Shown in pieces: positions 6,363-11,544 of a stretch of 11,544 nucleotides of DNA. The stretch is from Alphaproteobacteria bacterium. Lineage in GTDB: Bacteria; Pseudomonadota; Alphaproteobacteria; Rhizobiales; Rhizobiaceae. A model generated the notes under the pieces. The model saw nothing but the letters and a program-made list of their open reading frames with translations, was not told the origin of the DNA and made no database searches. The DNA is taken from the NCBI GenBank assembly GCA_017308345.1, contig JAFKFE010000508.1, positions 1-11,544 of the forward strand. Direction: 5' to 3'. Position numbers and translations under genes: made by a program. Each line of letters starts with the position of its first letter. Within the stretch, counting starts at the first letter, position 1.

Positions 6363-6620
6363 TCAACCCCCGGTCATCGGCGGAAACAGCGCGATCTCGC
6401 GCGCGCCCGCGATCTTCTCGCGATGGCCGACATGTTCCTGGTTGATCGCGACGCGGATGACGTCGGGATATTGCAGCGCGTTCTCATATTCCTCGCCGCG
6501 CGACTTCAGCCAGCGCAGCAGATCGGCGACGGTTTCGATACCAGCGGGCAGTTCAACATCCTCTTCCGGCTTGCCGATCCGCTCGCGCACCCAGGCGAAA
6601 TAGATGAGCTTCGTGGACAT
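6363..6620 (-). CDS. moaD: Molybdopterin synthase sulfur carrier subunit MoaD
   Basis: A ubiquitin-fold sulfur carrier of 85 residues. The C-terminal Gly-Gly (FPPMTGG) is adenylated and converted to a thiocarboxylate by MoeB-type enzymes, then enters the MoaE active site. The N-terminal KLIYFAWVRERIG and the central VADLLRWLKSRGEEY are typical. Start: ATG 6620 gives the usual family length; an in-frame GTG at 6629, overlapping the pgsA stop as GTGA, would add three residues (MKA) and cannot be excluded because it is a coupling-type junction. Directly followed by moaE with one base between stop and start. Confidence 0.95.
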   Translation of the reverse strand: MSTKLIYFAWVRERIGKPEEDVELPAGIETVADLLRWLKSRGEEYENALQYPDVIRVAINQEHVGHREKIAGAREIALFPPMTGG

Positions 6621-6625
6621 CGCCT

Positions 6626-7222
6626 TCACTCGTCCATGATGTGCTTGAGGCCGGCTCGGAAATAATCATAGCCGGTGTAGAGCGTGACGAGCGCCGCGAC
6701 CCACAGCAGCACCAGCCCGGTCTGTGTGGTGAGCGGGAAAATCTTGTCGCCGGCCGGACCCGCAAGCAGGAAAGCGATGGCGACCATCTGGATCGTGGTC
6801 TTCCATTTGGCGAGCTGGGTCACCGGCACCGACACTTTCAAGGCCGCCAGATATTCGCGCAGGCCCGAAACCAGGATCTCGCGGCACAGGATGATGATCG
6901 CCGCCCACAGCGACCATCCGGCGATGCCGGCATGGCGGTCGGTGTCCGCGGCAAGCAGGAGCAGGCAGGTCGCGACGAGCAATTTATCGGCGATCGGATC
7001 CAGCATCTTGCCAATGTTGGAGGTCTGCTGCCAGGCGCGAGCCAGATAGCCATCGAAATAGTCGGTGATCGAGGCGAGCAGGAAGATGACCAGCGCCGAC
7101 CAGCGGGCAAAGTCGGACGACTTCAGATGGCCCTCGAGGAAAAAGCAAAGCACAACCAGCGGCACCGCGACGATGCGGGCGTAAGTGAGGATGTTGGGCA
7201 GGTTGAACGCGCGCTGGGCCAT
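6626..7222 (-). CDS. pgsA: CDP-diacylglycerol--glycerol-3-phosphate 3-phosphatidyltransferase
   Basis: An inner-membrane enzyme that transfers the phosphatidyl group from CDP-diacylglycerol to glycerol 3-phosphate, the committed step to phosphatidylglycerol and cardiolipin. 198 residues with about six hydrophobic segments. The CDP-alcohol phosphatidyltransferase motif is complete: Asp54 and Asp57-Gly58, Ala61-Arg62, Gly71, Asp75 and Asp79 (DYFDGYLAR then GKMLDPIADK). The N-terminal LPNILTYARIVAVPLVVL is typical of PgsA. ATG 7222 was preferred: the frame extends to TTG 7270, but that adds 16 residues not typical of the family and lacks a ribosome site, and a candidate -35 lies at 7278-7283, which would place transcription start inside the extension. 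Its stop overlaps the alternative GTG of moaD. Confidence 0.95.
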   Translation of the reverse strand: MAQRAFNLPNILTYARIVAVPLVVLCFFLEGHLKSSDFARWSALVIFLLASITDYFDGYLARAWQQTSNIGKMLDPIADKLLVATCLLLLAADTDRHAGIAGWSLWAAIIILCREILVSGLREYLAALKVSVPVTQLAKWKTTIQMVAIAFLLAGPAGDKIFPLTTQTGLVLLWVAALVTLYTGYDYFRAGLKHIMDE

Positions 7223-7254
7223 GTCGTCTCGGGAAATTTCCTCGCCAGACGTAC

Positions 7255-7283
7255 TCAAATCAGAAGCCAATGCAGGGGGTCAA
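7255..7283 (-). promoter_or_regulatory. Candidate pgsA-moaDE promoter
   Basis: On the minus strand TTGACC (7283-7278) matches five of six -35 bases. The -10 at 17-bp spacing is ATTTGA (7260-7255), a poor match. Transcription would start near 7250, between the TTG and ATG start options, which favours ATG 7222. Confidence 0.25.
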
Positions 7284-7440
7284 CAGGCGAGATTCGATTG
7301 GACAGTGAAAAATGGCGTGAAGGGCGTCGTGAGCCACCTCTCACGGTTCCCGGTATTTCTCCCTCAGGGTGCGGAGGATCGGCGGCTTCGATGTCGGCCT
7401 TTTCTTGCAACGTTGGCGATTGGCGGAGCCCAGGCAACTT

Positions 7441-7624
7441 CGTCATCCACGAGCGGAGCGGGAGCGAAGCGGACGCGCAGACCCGAGGATCCATTCCGCG
7501 ACCTCGCGCGAGGGGCGCTACGGAGCAGAATTCTGCAACGGGATCAATGCCTTGACGTCACGGAATGGATTCCAGGGTCCGCGCCGCGTCGCTGCGCTCC
7601 TTGCTGCGCCCTGGAATGATGACG
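7441..7624. repeat. Imperfect inverted-repeat element (Mesorhizobium-type intergenic palindrome)
   Basis: Two arms of about 60-65 bp face each other. The outer ends CGTCATC (7441-7447) and GATGACG (7618-7624) and inner ends TCCATTCCG (7490-7498) and CGGAATGGA (7561-7569) are exact complements, and the intervening AGCGGAGCGGGAGCGAAGC tract aligns with gaps to the complement of GCGTCGCTGCGCTCCTTGCT. The centre holds the 12-bp palindrome GCAGAATTCTGC (7525-7536). Elements of this form, with ACCCGAGGATCCAT-like arms, are scattered between genes in Mesorhizobium genomes as I recall them; I see no transposase. In RNA it would fold into a long hairpin. Confidence 0.7.
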
Positions 7625-7690
7625 TGATGAGTGTCCCGGCTAATCTCCGAGGTACCGCAAACCGGCTCAAGGACCGTCGAACTTCCGTGC

Positions 7691-7709
7691 CTGAAAGCGG
7701 CCCTTTCAG
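7691..7709 (-). terminator. Stem-loop spanning the uvrC stop codon
   Basis: On the minus strand CTGAAAG (7709-7703) and CTTTCAG (7697-7691) make a seven-pair stem with loop GGCCG; the TGA stop of uvrC lies inside the 5' arm. No T-run follows, so it may stabilise the 3' end rather than terminate. Confidence 0.3.
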
Positions 7710-9787
7710 CTCTCATGAAAGTGATTGTAGACCAGCTTTGCCACATGCTCGGAAATGCCGTCGACCTTGACCAGGTCCTCGACCGCGGCGCGGCTGACGG
7801 CCTTGGCGGTGCCGAAGGCGAGCAGCAGGGCGCGCTTGCGGCCGGGGCCGATGCCGGCGATCTCGTCGAGCGGGCTCTTGACCATTTCCTTCTTGCGGCG
7901 GGCGCGGTGCGAGCCGATGGCGAAGCGGTGCACCTCGTCGCGCAGGCGCTGGACGAAATAGAGCACGGGATCGCGCACCGGCAGCATGAAGGAGTCCCTG
8001 CCCTTGACGAAGAAGCGTTCGCGTCCGGCATCGCGGTCCGGGCCCTTGGCGATGCCGATGGCCACGACGCGGTCCTCGACGCCGAGGTCGGCAAGGATCT
8101 GGCGCACCGCGGTCATCTGGCCCTGGCCGCCGTCGATCAGGATGACGTCGGGCCAGGCCGGGAAGCCGCCATTGCCGGCGACCAGATCCTCCTCGCCGGC
8201 CGGGCCTTCGGACACCGACGATCTCTCGTCGCCATGCTCCTTGATCAGCCGCGAGAAACGCCGCTGCATCACCTCGCGCATCATGCCGAAATCGTCGCCC
8301 GGCGTGATCTCGGTCGAGCGGATATTGAATTTCCGGTACTGGTTCTTCACGAAACCTTCCGGCCCGGCGACGACCATGGCGCCGACCGCGTTGGTGCCCA
8401 TGATGTGCGAGTTGTCGTAGACCTCGATGCGCGCCGGCGGCCTTGCCAGACCGAAAGTCTCGGCAAAGCCGGTGAGCAGCCGCGCCTGGGTCGAGGTCTC
8501 GGCCAGCCTGCGGCCGAGAGCCTCGCGCGCGTTCTGCAGCGCGTGGTCGGTCAGATCCTTCTTTTCGCCGCGCTGCGGCACCAGGATCGTTATCTTGCGG
8601 CCGGCATGGGTGGAAAGCGCCTCGGCGAGCAGGTCCTGCTCCTGCGCGGTCTGCGAGAGCAGCAGCGTGCGCGCCGGCAGCTTGTCGTCATAGAACTGCG
8701 CCAGGAACGAGCCCAGCACTTCCGATCCCTCCAGCGTCGGATCGGCCTTGGGGAAATAGGCGCGGTTGCCCCAGTTCTGGCCGGTGCGGAAGAAGAACAC
8801 CTGGATGCAGGTCTGGCCGCCCTCCTGATGGATGGCGAAGACGTCGGCCTCCTCCACCGTCTGCGGGTTGATGCCCTGATGCGCCTGCACATGCGAGAGC
8901 GCGGCGAGGCGATCGCGGTAGATGGCGGCGCGCTCGAAATCGAGCTCCTCGGAAGCCTGCTGCATGGCGGCCGAAATCTCGGTCTTCACCTTCTGGCTGC
9001 GGCCGGAGAGGAAATCCTTGGCCTCGGCGACCAGCTCGGCATAGCCCTCATGCGAGATCTCGCCGGTGCAGGGGCCGGCGCAGCGCTTGATCTGGTAGAG
9101 CAGGCACGGCCTTGTGCGGTTCTCGTAGAAGGAATTGGTGCAACTTCTGAGCAGAAAGGCGCGCTGCAGCGAATTGATGGTGCGGCCAACCGCGCCGGCC
9201 GACGCGAAGGGTCCGAAATAGTCCCCTTTTCGCGAACGCGCGCCGCGATGCTTGTAGATGCCGGGCGAGACATGGTCGCCGGTCAAGAGGATGTAAGGGA
9301 ACGACTTGTCGTCCCGCATCAAGACGTTGAAGCGGGGGCGCAGCCGCTTGATGAGGTTCGCCTCCAGCAGCAGCGCCTCGATCTCGGTGCGGGTGACGAC
9401 GAACTCCATCGTCGCCGTCTCGCGCACCATGCGGCCGATGCGCGCCGTGTGGAAGCGCCCCTGCGCATAGTTGGTGACGCGCTTCTTCAGGCTGCGCGCC
9501 TTGCCGACATAGAGCACGTCGCCGGCGGCATTCATCATGCGGTAGACGCCGGGCTGGTTGGGCAGCCGCTTGACGAAGGTCTGGATCACCTCGGCGCCGA
9601 CCATGCCGTCGGCATCGCCGGCATGCGGCGTCCAGTCTATCGCGGTGAACGCGACATCGGGGCCGGTCGGCAAAGCCTCGGGCTCGACGATCTCCTCCAC
9701 CGCCTCGTCCTCGATGTCGATGTCGACATCGGGCGGCAGGTCGTCGTCGGCGCCGTTTCTCTTGTGTCTTTGGGCAGCGGGACTCAT
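7706..9787 (-). CDS. uvrC: UvrABC system protein C (excision nuclease subunit)
   Basis: The dual-incision nuclease of nucleotide excision repair; 693 residues, about 80 longer than in Escherichia coli. In order: an acidic N-terminal extension (about 12-65), the GIY-YIG domain (GVYRMMN at 80, [13 protein letters not shown] at 92) for the 3' cut, four cysteines C216, C228, C236, C240 with the 12-8-4 spacing known to hold a [4Fe-4S] cluster, the UVR segment for UvrB contact (about 270-303), the RNase H-like domain for the 5' cut with Asp458 (VYDNSH), Asp552 (LIDGGQGQ) and His620 (DEVHRF), and two C-terminal helix-hairpin-helix motifs (about 637-690). The frame stays open to 10063 inside the SDR gene; ATG 9787 overlaps the SDR stop as ATGA and fits translational coupling. 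A charged insert (about 520-540) precedes the second Asp. Confidence 0.97.
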   Translation of the reverse strand: MSPAAQRHKRNGADDDLPPDVDIDIEDEAVEEIVEPEALPTGPDVAFTAIDWTPHAGDADGMVGAEVIQTFVKRLPNQPGVYRMMNAAGDVLYVGKARSLKKRVTNYAQGRFHTARIGRMVRETATMEFVVTRTEIEALLLEANLIKRLRPRFNVLMRDDKSFPYILLTGDHVSPGIYKHRGARSRKGDYFGPFASAGAVGRTINSLQRAFLLRSCTNSFYENRTRPCLLYQIKRCAGPCTGEISHEGYAELVAEAKDFLSGRSQKVKTEISAAMQQASEELDFERAAIYRDRLAALSHVQAHQGINPQTVEEADVFAIHQEGGQTCIQVFFFRTGQNWGNRAYFPKADPTLEGSEVLGSFLAQFYDDKLPARTLLLSQTAQEQDLLAEALSTHAGRKITILVPQRGEKKDLTDHALQNAREALGRRLAETSTQARLLTGFAETFGLARPPARIEVYDNSHIMGTNAVGAMVVAGPEGFVKNQYRKFNIRSTEITPGDDFGMMREVMQRRFSRLIKEHGDERSSVSEGPAGEEDLVAGNGGFPAWPDVILIDGGQGQMTAVRQILADLGVEDRVVAIGIAKGPDRDAGRERFFVKGRDSFMLPVRDPVLYFVQRLRDEVHRFAIGSHRARRKKEMVKSPLDEIAGIGPGRKRALLLAFGTAKAVSRAAVEDLVKVDGISEHVAKLVYNHFHES

Positions 9788-10548
9788 TCCACCATGCCTG
9801 TCACATCGGGCGTCTGCCACGCAAGATGCTGGCCGCCATCGAGCGCGATCATCTGGCCGGTCACCGAGCGCGCCTGCCAGAGATAGCGGATCGTGGCGCC
9901 GAACTCGGGCAATTGAGGGCCGCGCTTGAGGATCAGGCCGTCGACCTGGCTTTCGAAATCTTCGTCGTCCTGACGCTTGTTCTTCAGTGTCGGGCCAGGG
10001 CCGATGGCGTTGACGCGGATGCGCGGCCCGAGCGCCTGAGCCAGCATCTGCGTCTGCGTCCACAGCGCCGATTTCGACAGCGCATAGGAGAAATAGCGCG
10101 GCGTCGGCCGCCAGACGCGCTGATCGATGATGTTGACGATCATCCCCTCCTCGCCTTCCGGCAGGGCGTGGGCGAACTTCTGCGCCAGAAGTGCAGGCGC
10201 CTTCACATGGATGGCGAAATGGCGGTCCCAGGCTTGCCAGTCGAAATCCTCGACACGATCGTCGACGAACAGGGAAGCGTTGTTGACCAGGAGCGTGACA
10301 GGCCCGAGCGCAGCTTGCGCTCGGCCGACAAGGTCGGCCACCGCAGCCATGTCGGTAAGGTCGGCGGCGACCACAGCGGCACGGCCGCCCTCGCCCGCGA
10401 TCCCGCGGGCCAGCGCCTCGGCCTCGTCACCGGAGCGGTTGGCGTGGATGGCGACGGCGAAGCCATTGGCGGCCAGATCCTCGACGATCGCCTTGCCGAT
10501 CCGCCTTGCTCCACCCGTCACCAGCGCGACGCTCGCGGCTTGTCTCAT
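9784..10548 (-). CDS. SDR oxidoreductase, pteridine reductase / FolM-like
   Basis: A cytoplasmic NAD(P)H-dependent short-chain dehydrogenase/reductase of 254 residues. TGGARRIG (11-18) is the nucleotide-binding loop, with Arg15-Arg16 and Asn37-Arg38 suggesting NADPH; NNAS is at 89-92; Tyr155 and Lys159 are the catalytic pair (YALSK). The usual catalytic Ser is replaced by Asp142 (IIDQRV), 13 residues before Tyr155. This Asp-Tyr-Lys spacing is that of pteridine reductase PTR1 and of FolM, so reduction of a dihydropterin or dihydrofolate is the best guess. ATG 10548 has GAGGA eight bases upstream; the TTG at 10563 is less likely. It overlaps uvrC by four bases and heads that transcription unit. 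Confidence 0.88.
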   Translation of the reverse strand: MRQAASVALVTGGARRIGKAIVEDLAANGFAVAIHANRSGDEAEALARGIAGEGGRAAVVAADLTDMAAVADLVGRAQAALGPVTLLVNNASLFVDDRVEDFDWQAWDRHFAIHVKAPALLAQKFAHALPEGEEGMIVNIIDQRVWRPTPRYFSYALSKSALWTQTQMLAQALGPRIRVNAIGPGPTLKNKRQDDEDFESQVDGLILKRGPQLPEFGATIRYLWQARSVTGQMIALDGGQHLAWQTPDVTGMVE

Positions 10549-10699
10549 GCTGTCAATCCTCAATCGGCTTCACGATTCCGGGAAGCCGGCACAATATGAC
10601 GGGCCAAGTGTTAAATGCCATTTCCACCTGGGGCAGGAATGTGGCGAAGCGGCCAGGACGCGCGTCCGCGCCGCCGGATTCGGGGGCACCGTTCACGCC

Positions 10700-10728
10700 A
10701 ATATAGGTCGCTGGACCCCTTGAACCAA
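10700..10728 (-). promoter_or_regulatory. Candidate promoter of the SDR-uvrC unit
   Basis: On the minus strand TTGGTT (10728-10723), a 17-base spacer, then TATATT (10705-10700), five of six -10 matches. Start would be near 10693, leaving a leader of about 145 bases before the SDR ATG. Confidence 0.4.
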
Positions 10729-10825
10729 GCGGTGTGCAGCGCAACATAATTAGCCTGCTGACATTCGCTGTTGCGAAGATGCAACGTCACCTTTCGGCCT
10801 CATTCGTGCCCGGGAATGACCCAAG

Positions 10826-10852
10826 TTCAGGTTCGCTTCAGCCGCATTTCAG
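10826..10852 (+). promoter_or_regulatory. Three TTCAG direct repeats at 11-bp steps
   Basis: TTCAG occurs at 10826-10830, 10837-10841 and 10848-10852, exactly 11 bp apart and on one helix face. OmpR/PhoB-type response regulators bind such direct repeats. They end eight bases before a possible -35 (TTGGAA, 10861-10866) of the outer-membrane gene, a common position for an activator. Confidence 0.5.
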
Positions 10853-10860
10853 CACGACAT

Positions 10861-10909
10861 TTGGAACCGTTAAACGCCAGGCTCGTTTATCCCCCCGGAC
10901 GGGCCGGGG
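10861..10909 (+). promoter_or_regulatory. Possible promoter and leader hairpin of the outer-membrane protein gene
   Basis: TTGGAA (10861-10866) could be a -35; at 17-18 bp the -10 would be within CGTTTAT (10884-10890), a weak match that would fit an activated promoter. CCCCGG (10893-10898) and CCGGGG (10904-10909) form a six-pair stem in the predicted leader. Position of the real start is unproven. Confidence 0.3.
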
Positions 10910-10947
10910 CGTTTCATGAACAAACAAGCCTAAGTGTCTTGTGGCTT

Positions 10948-10953
10948 AAGGAG
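10948..10953 (+). promoter_or_regulatory. Strong ribosome binding site of the outer-membrane protein gene
   Basis: AAGGAG six bases before ATG 10960, the best ribosome site in the window, as expected for an abundant surface protein. Confidence 0.8.
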
Positions 10954-10959
10954 TATACA

Positions 10960-11544
10960 ATGAAAACCAATCTCAAATTCGCGCCGCTCGCCGCCGCGCT
11001 CGGGCTGTTCGCCTTCGCTGGTACCGCCTTTGCGGCCGACGTCGTTTCCGAGGAGCCGCCGGCTCCCGCCCCGGTCGCCGAGCTTCCGGTCGCTTCCTGG
11101 GCCGGCCCCTATGTCGGCCTGAGCGCCGGATATGGCTTCGGCGGTCATGCCAAGCTGAAGGACCAGGGCACCAATATCGGCACCAAGGGCTTCGTCGGCG
11201 GTGTCTTCGGCGGCTATCAGTGGCAGCAGGAGAACTTCGTGTACGGTGCTGAAGCCGACCTCGGCTACAACGGCACAAAGGGCTCTTCCAATGGCTTCAG
11301 CGCCAAGTCGGGCCTCGAAGGTTCGCTGCGCGCCCGCCTCGGCTATGCCGTGACCCCCGAGATCCTGCTCTACGGCACGGGCGGTCTCGCCGCCAAGAAC
11401 CAGAAGGTCACCGACGACGTTCTCGGCACCAGCGACAGCAAGGCCATGGTTGGCTGGACGGCCGGCGCCGGCACCGACATCAAGATCACGGACAACGTGT
11501 TCGGCCGCGTCGAGTATCGCTACACCGACTACGGCAGCAAGAAC
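10960..11544 (+). CDS. Omp25/RopB-type outer-membrane beta-barrel protein, C-terminus cut by the window
   Basis: An outer-membrane protein of the small eight-strand barrel family typical of Rhizobiales (Omp25/Omp31, RopB). 195 residues are visible and the frame is open at the window end; only the last strand or two should be missing. The signal peptide is clear: MKTNLKF, a hydrophobic core, and cleavage at AFA-AD near residue 25. A Pro/Ala/Glu-rich linker (31-45) follows, then the barrel begins with SWAGPYVGLSAGYGFGG (46-62), the diagnostic block. Alternating Gly/aromatic strands continue (VFGGYQWQQ, YGAEADLGYNG, LRARLGYAV, LLYGTGGLAAK, GRVEYRYTDYG). It is the only plus-strand gene and has AAGGAG six bases upstream. 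Codon use is strongly biased to GC-ending codons, as in highly expressed genes. Relatives contribute to envelope stability; individual role unknown. Confidence 0.93.
   Translation, partial: MKTNLKFAPLAAALGLFAFAGTAFAADVVSEEPPAPAPVAELPVASWAGPYVGLSAGYGFGGHAKLKDQGTNIGTKGFVGGVFGGYQWQQENFVYGAEADLGYNGTKGSSNGFSAKSGLEGSLRARLGYAVTPEILLYGTGGLAAKNQKVTDDVLGTSDSKAMVGWTAGAGTDIKITDNVFGRVEYRYTDYGSKN

Larger units (their letters stand above)
7223..7705. other. 483-bp spacer between uvrC and pgsA
   Basis: No credible gene. It contains a candidate pgsA promoter next to pgsA, a small hairpin CGTGAG/CTCACG (7328-7345), an unassigned stretch at about 7346-7440, the 184-bp inverted-repeat element (7441-7624), and the 3' stem-loop of uvrC (7691-7709). 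Short open frames here overlap the repeat and look like chance. Confidence 0.6.
10549..10959. other. 411-bp divergent intergenic region
   Basis: Separates the leftward SDR-uvrC unit from the rightward outer-membrane gene. It holds a candidate SDR promoter (10700-10728), a 12-bp palindrome GGACGCGCGTCC (10656-10667) in that unit's leader, small inverted repeats around TTCGC/GCGAA (10764-10777), three phased TTCAG repeats (10826-10852), and a GC hairpin before the outer-membrane gene. A 64-codon minus frame at 10553-10747 has no family signs and is not called. Confidence 0.6.

Noticed and set aside
7255..7494. A 79-codon minus-strand frame in the uvrC-pgsA spacer
   Set aside because: It runs into the inverted-repeat arm and the pgsA promoter area; composition looks random.
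7631..9886. A 751-codon plus-strand open frame opposite uvrC
   Set aside because: It is antisense to a fully supported uvrC with intact motifs. Long antisense frames are common in GC-rich genes with biased third positions; the translated product shows no family features.
10553..10747. A 64-codon minus-strand frame upstream of the SDR
   Set aside because: No homology recognised, and it spans the candidate -10 of the SDR promoter.
10764..10785. Overlapping small inverted repeats TTCGC/GCGAA and GTTGC/GCAAC
   Set aside because: Five-base arms are expected by chance in a region of this size.
1..11544. CRISPR arrays, tRNA or rRNA genes, transposases, toxin-antitoxin or phage genes
   Set aside because: Looked for on both strands; no regularly spaced repeats, clover-leaf signatures or matching protein motifs seen.

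Overview
The window is GC-rich, densely coded DNA from an alphaproteobacterium of the Rhizobiales, most likely Mesorhizobium or a close relative. The grounds are the gene order uvrC-pgsA-moaD-moaE, an Omp25/RopB-type surface protein, and a hairpin-forming intergenic repeat of a kind I associate with Mesorhizobium. The genus is an inference; no rRNA is present. Every gene except the last reads on the minus strand.

Region 1 (positions 1 to about 5220) is a catabolic import operon transcribed right to left: ABC permease, ABC ATPase (ATGA overlap), a sarcosine-oxidase-family FAD amine oxidase, a family-3 solute-binding protein, a GATase1-like/ThuA-type protein, and finally a LacI-family repressor cut by the window edge. 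Upstream of the permease is a candidate promoter embedded in three CG-centred, LacI-style operator sequences spaced 21 and 22 bp apart. The likely logic is a periplasmic protein that captures an amino-acid-like solute, import, oxidative C-N cleavage by the FAD enzyme, and control by the repressor at the end of the operon. The substrate cannot be read from sequence. An N-substituted amino acid, possibly a sugar-amino acid (Amadori/opine) conjugate, would fit the combination.

Region 2 (about 5330 to 10730) is a housekeeping block: a secreted YbaY-domain protein, the two subunits of molybdopterin synthase (moaE, moaD), phosphatidylglycerophosphate synthase (pgsA), then after a 480-bp spacer the nucleotide excision repair nuclease uvrC, which overlaps an SDR oxidoreductase by 4 bp. 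The SDR has the Asp-Tyr-Lys triad typical of pteridine reductases/FolM instead of the usual Ser-Tyr-Lys. The spacer holds the 184-bp inverted-repeat element.

Region 3 (about 10730 to the end) is divergent from region 2. It has an intergenic region with three TTCAG direct repeats at exactly 11-bp steps, then a strongly ribosome-bound outer-membrane beta-barrel gene that runs off the window end.

I see no rRNA, tRNA, CRISPR array, insertion sequence or phage gene. The most unusual points are the triple operator, the non-canonical active-site residues of the FAD oxidase, and the phased repeats before the porin-like gene. I found no evidence of a wholly new defence or mobile system.
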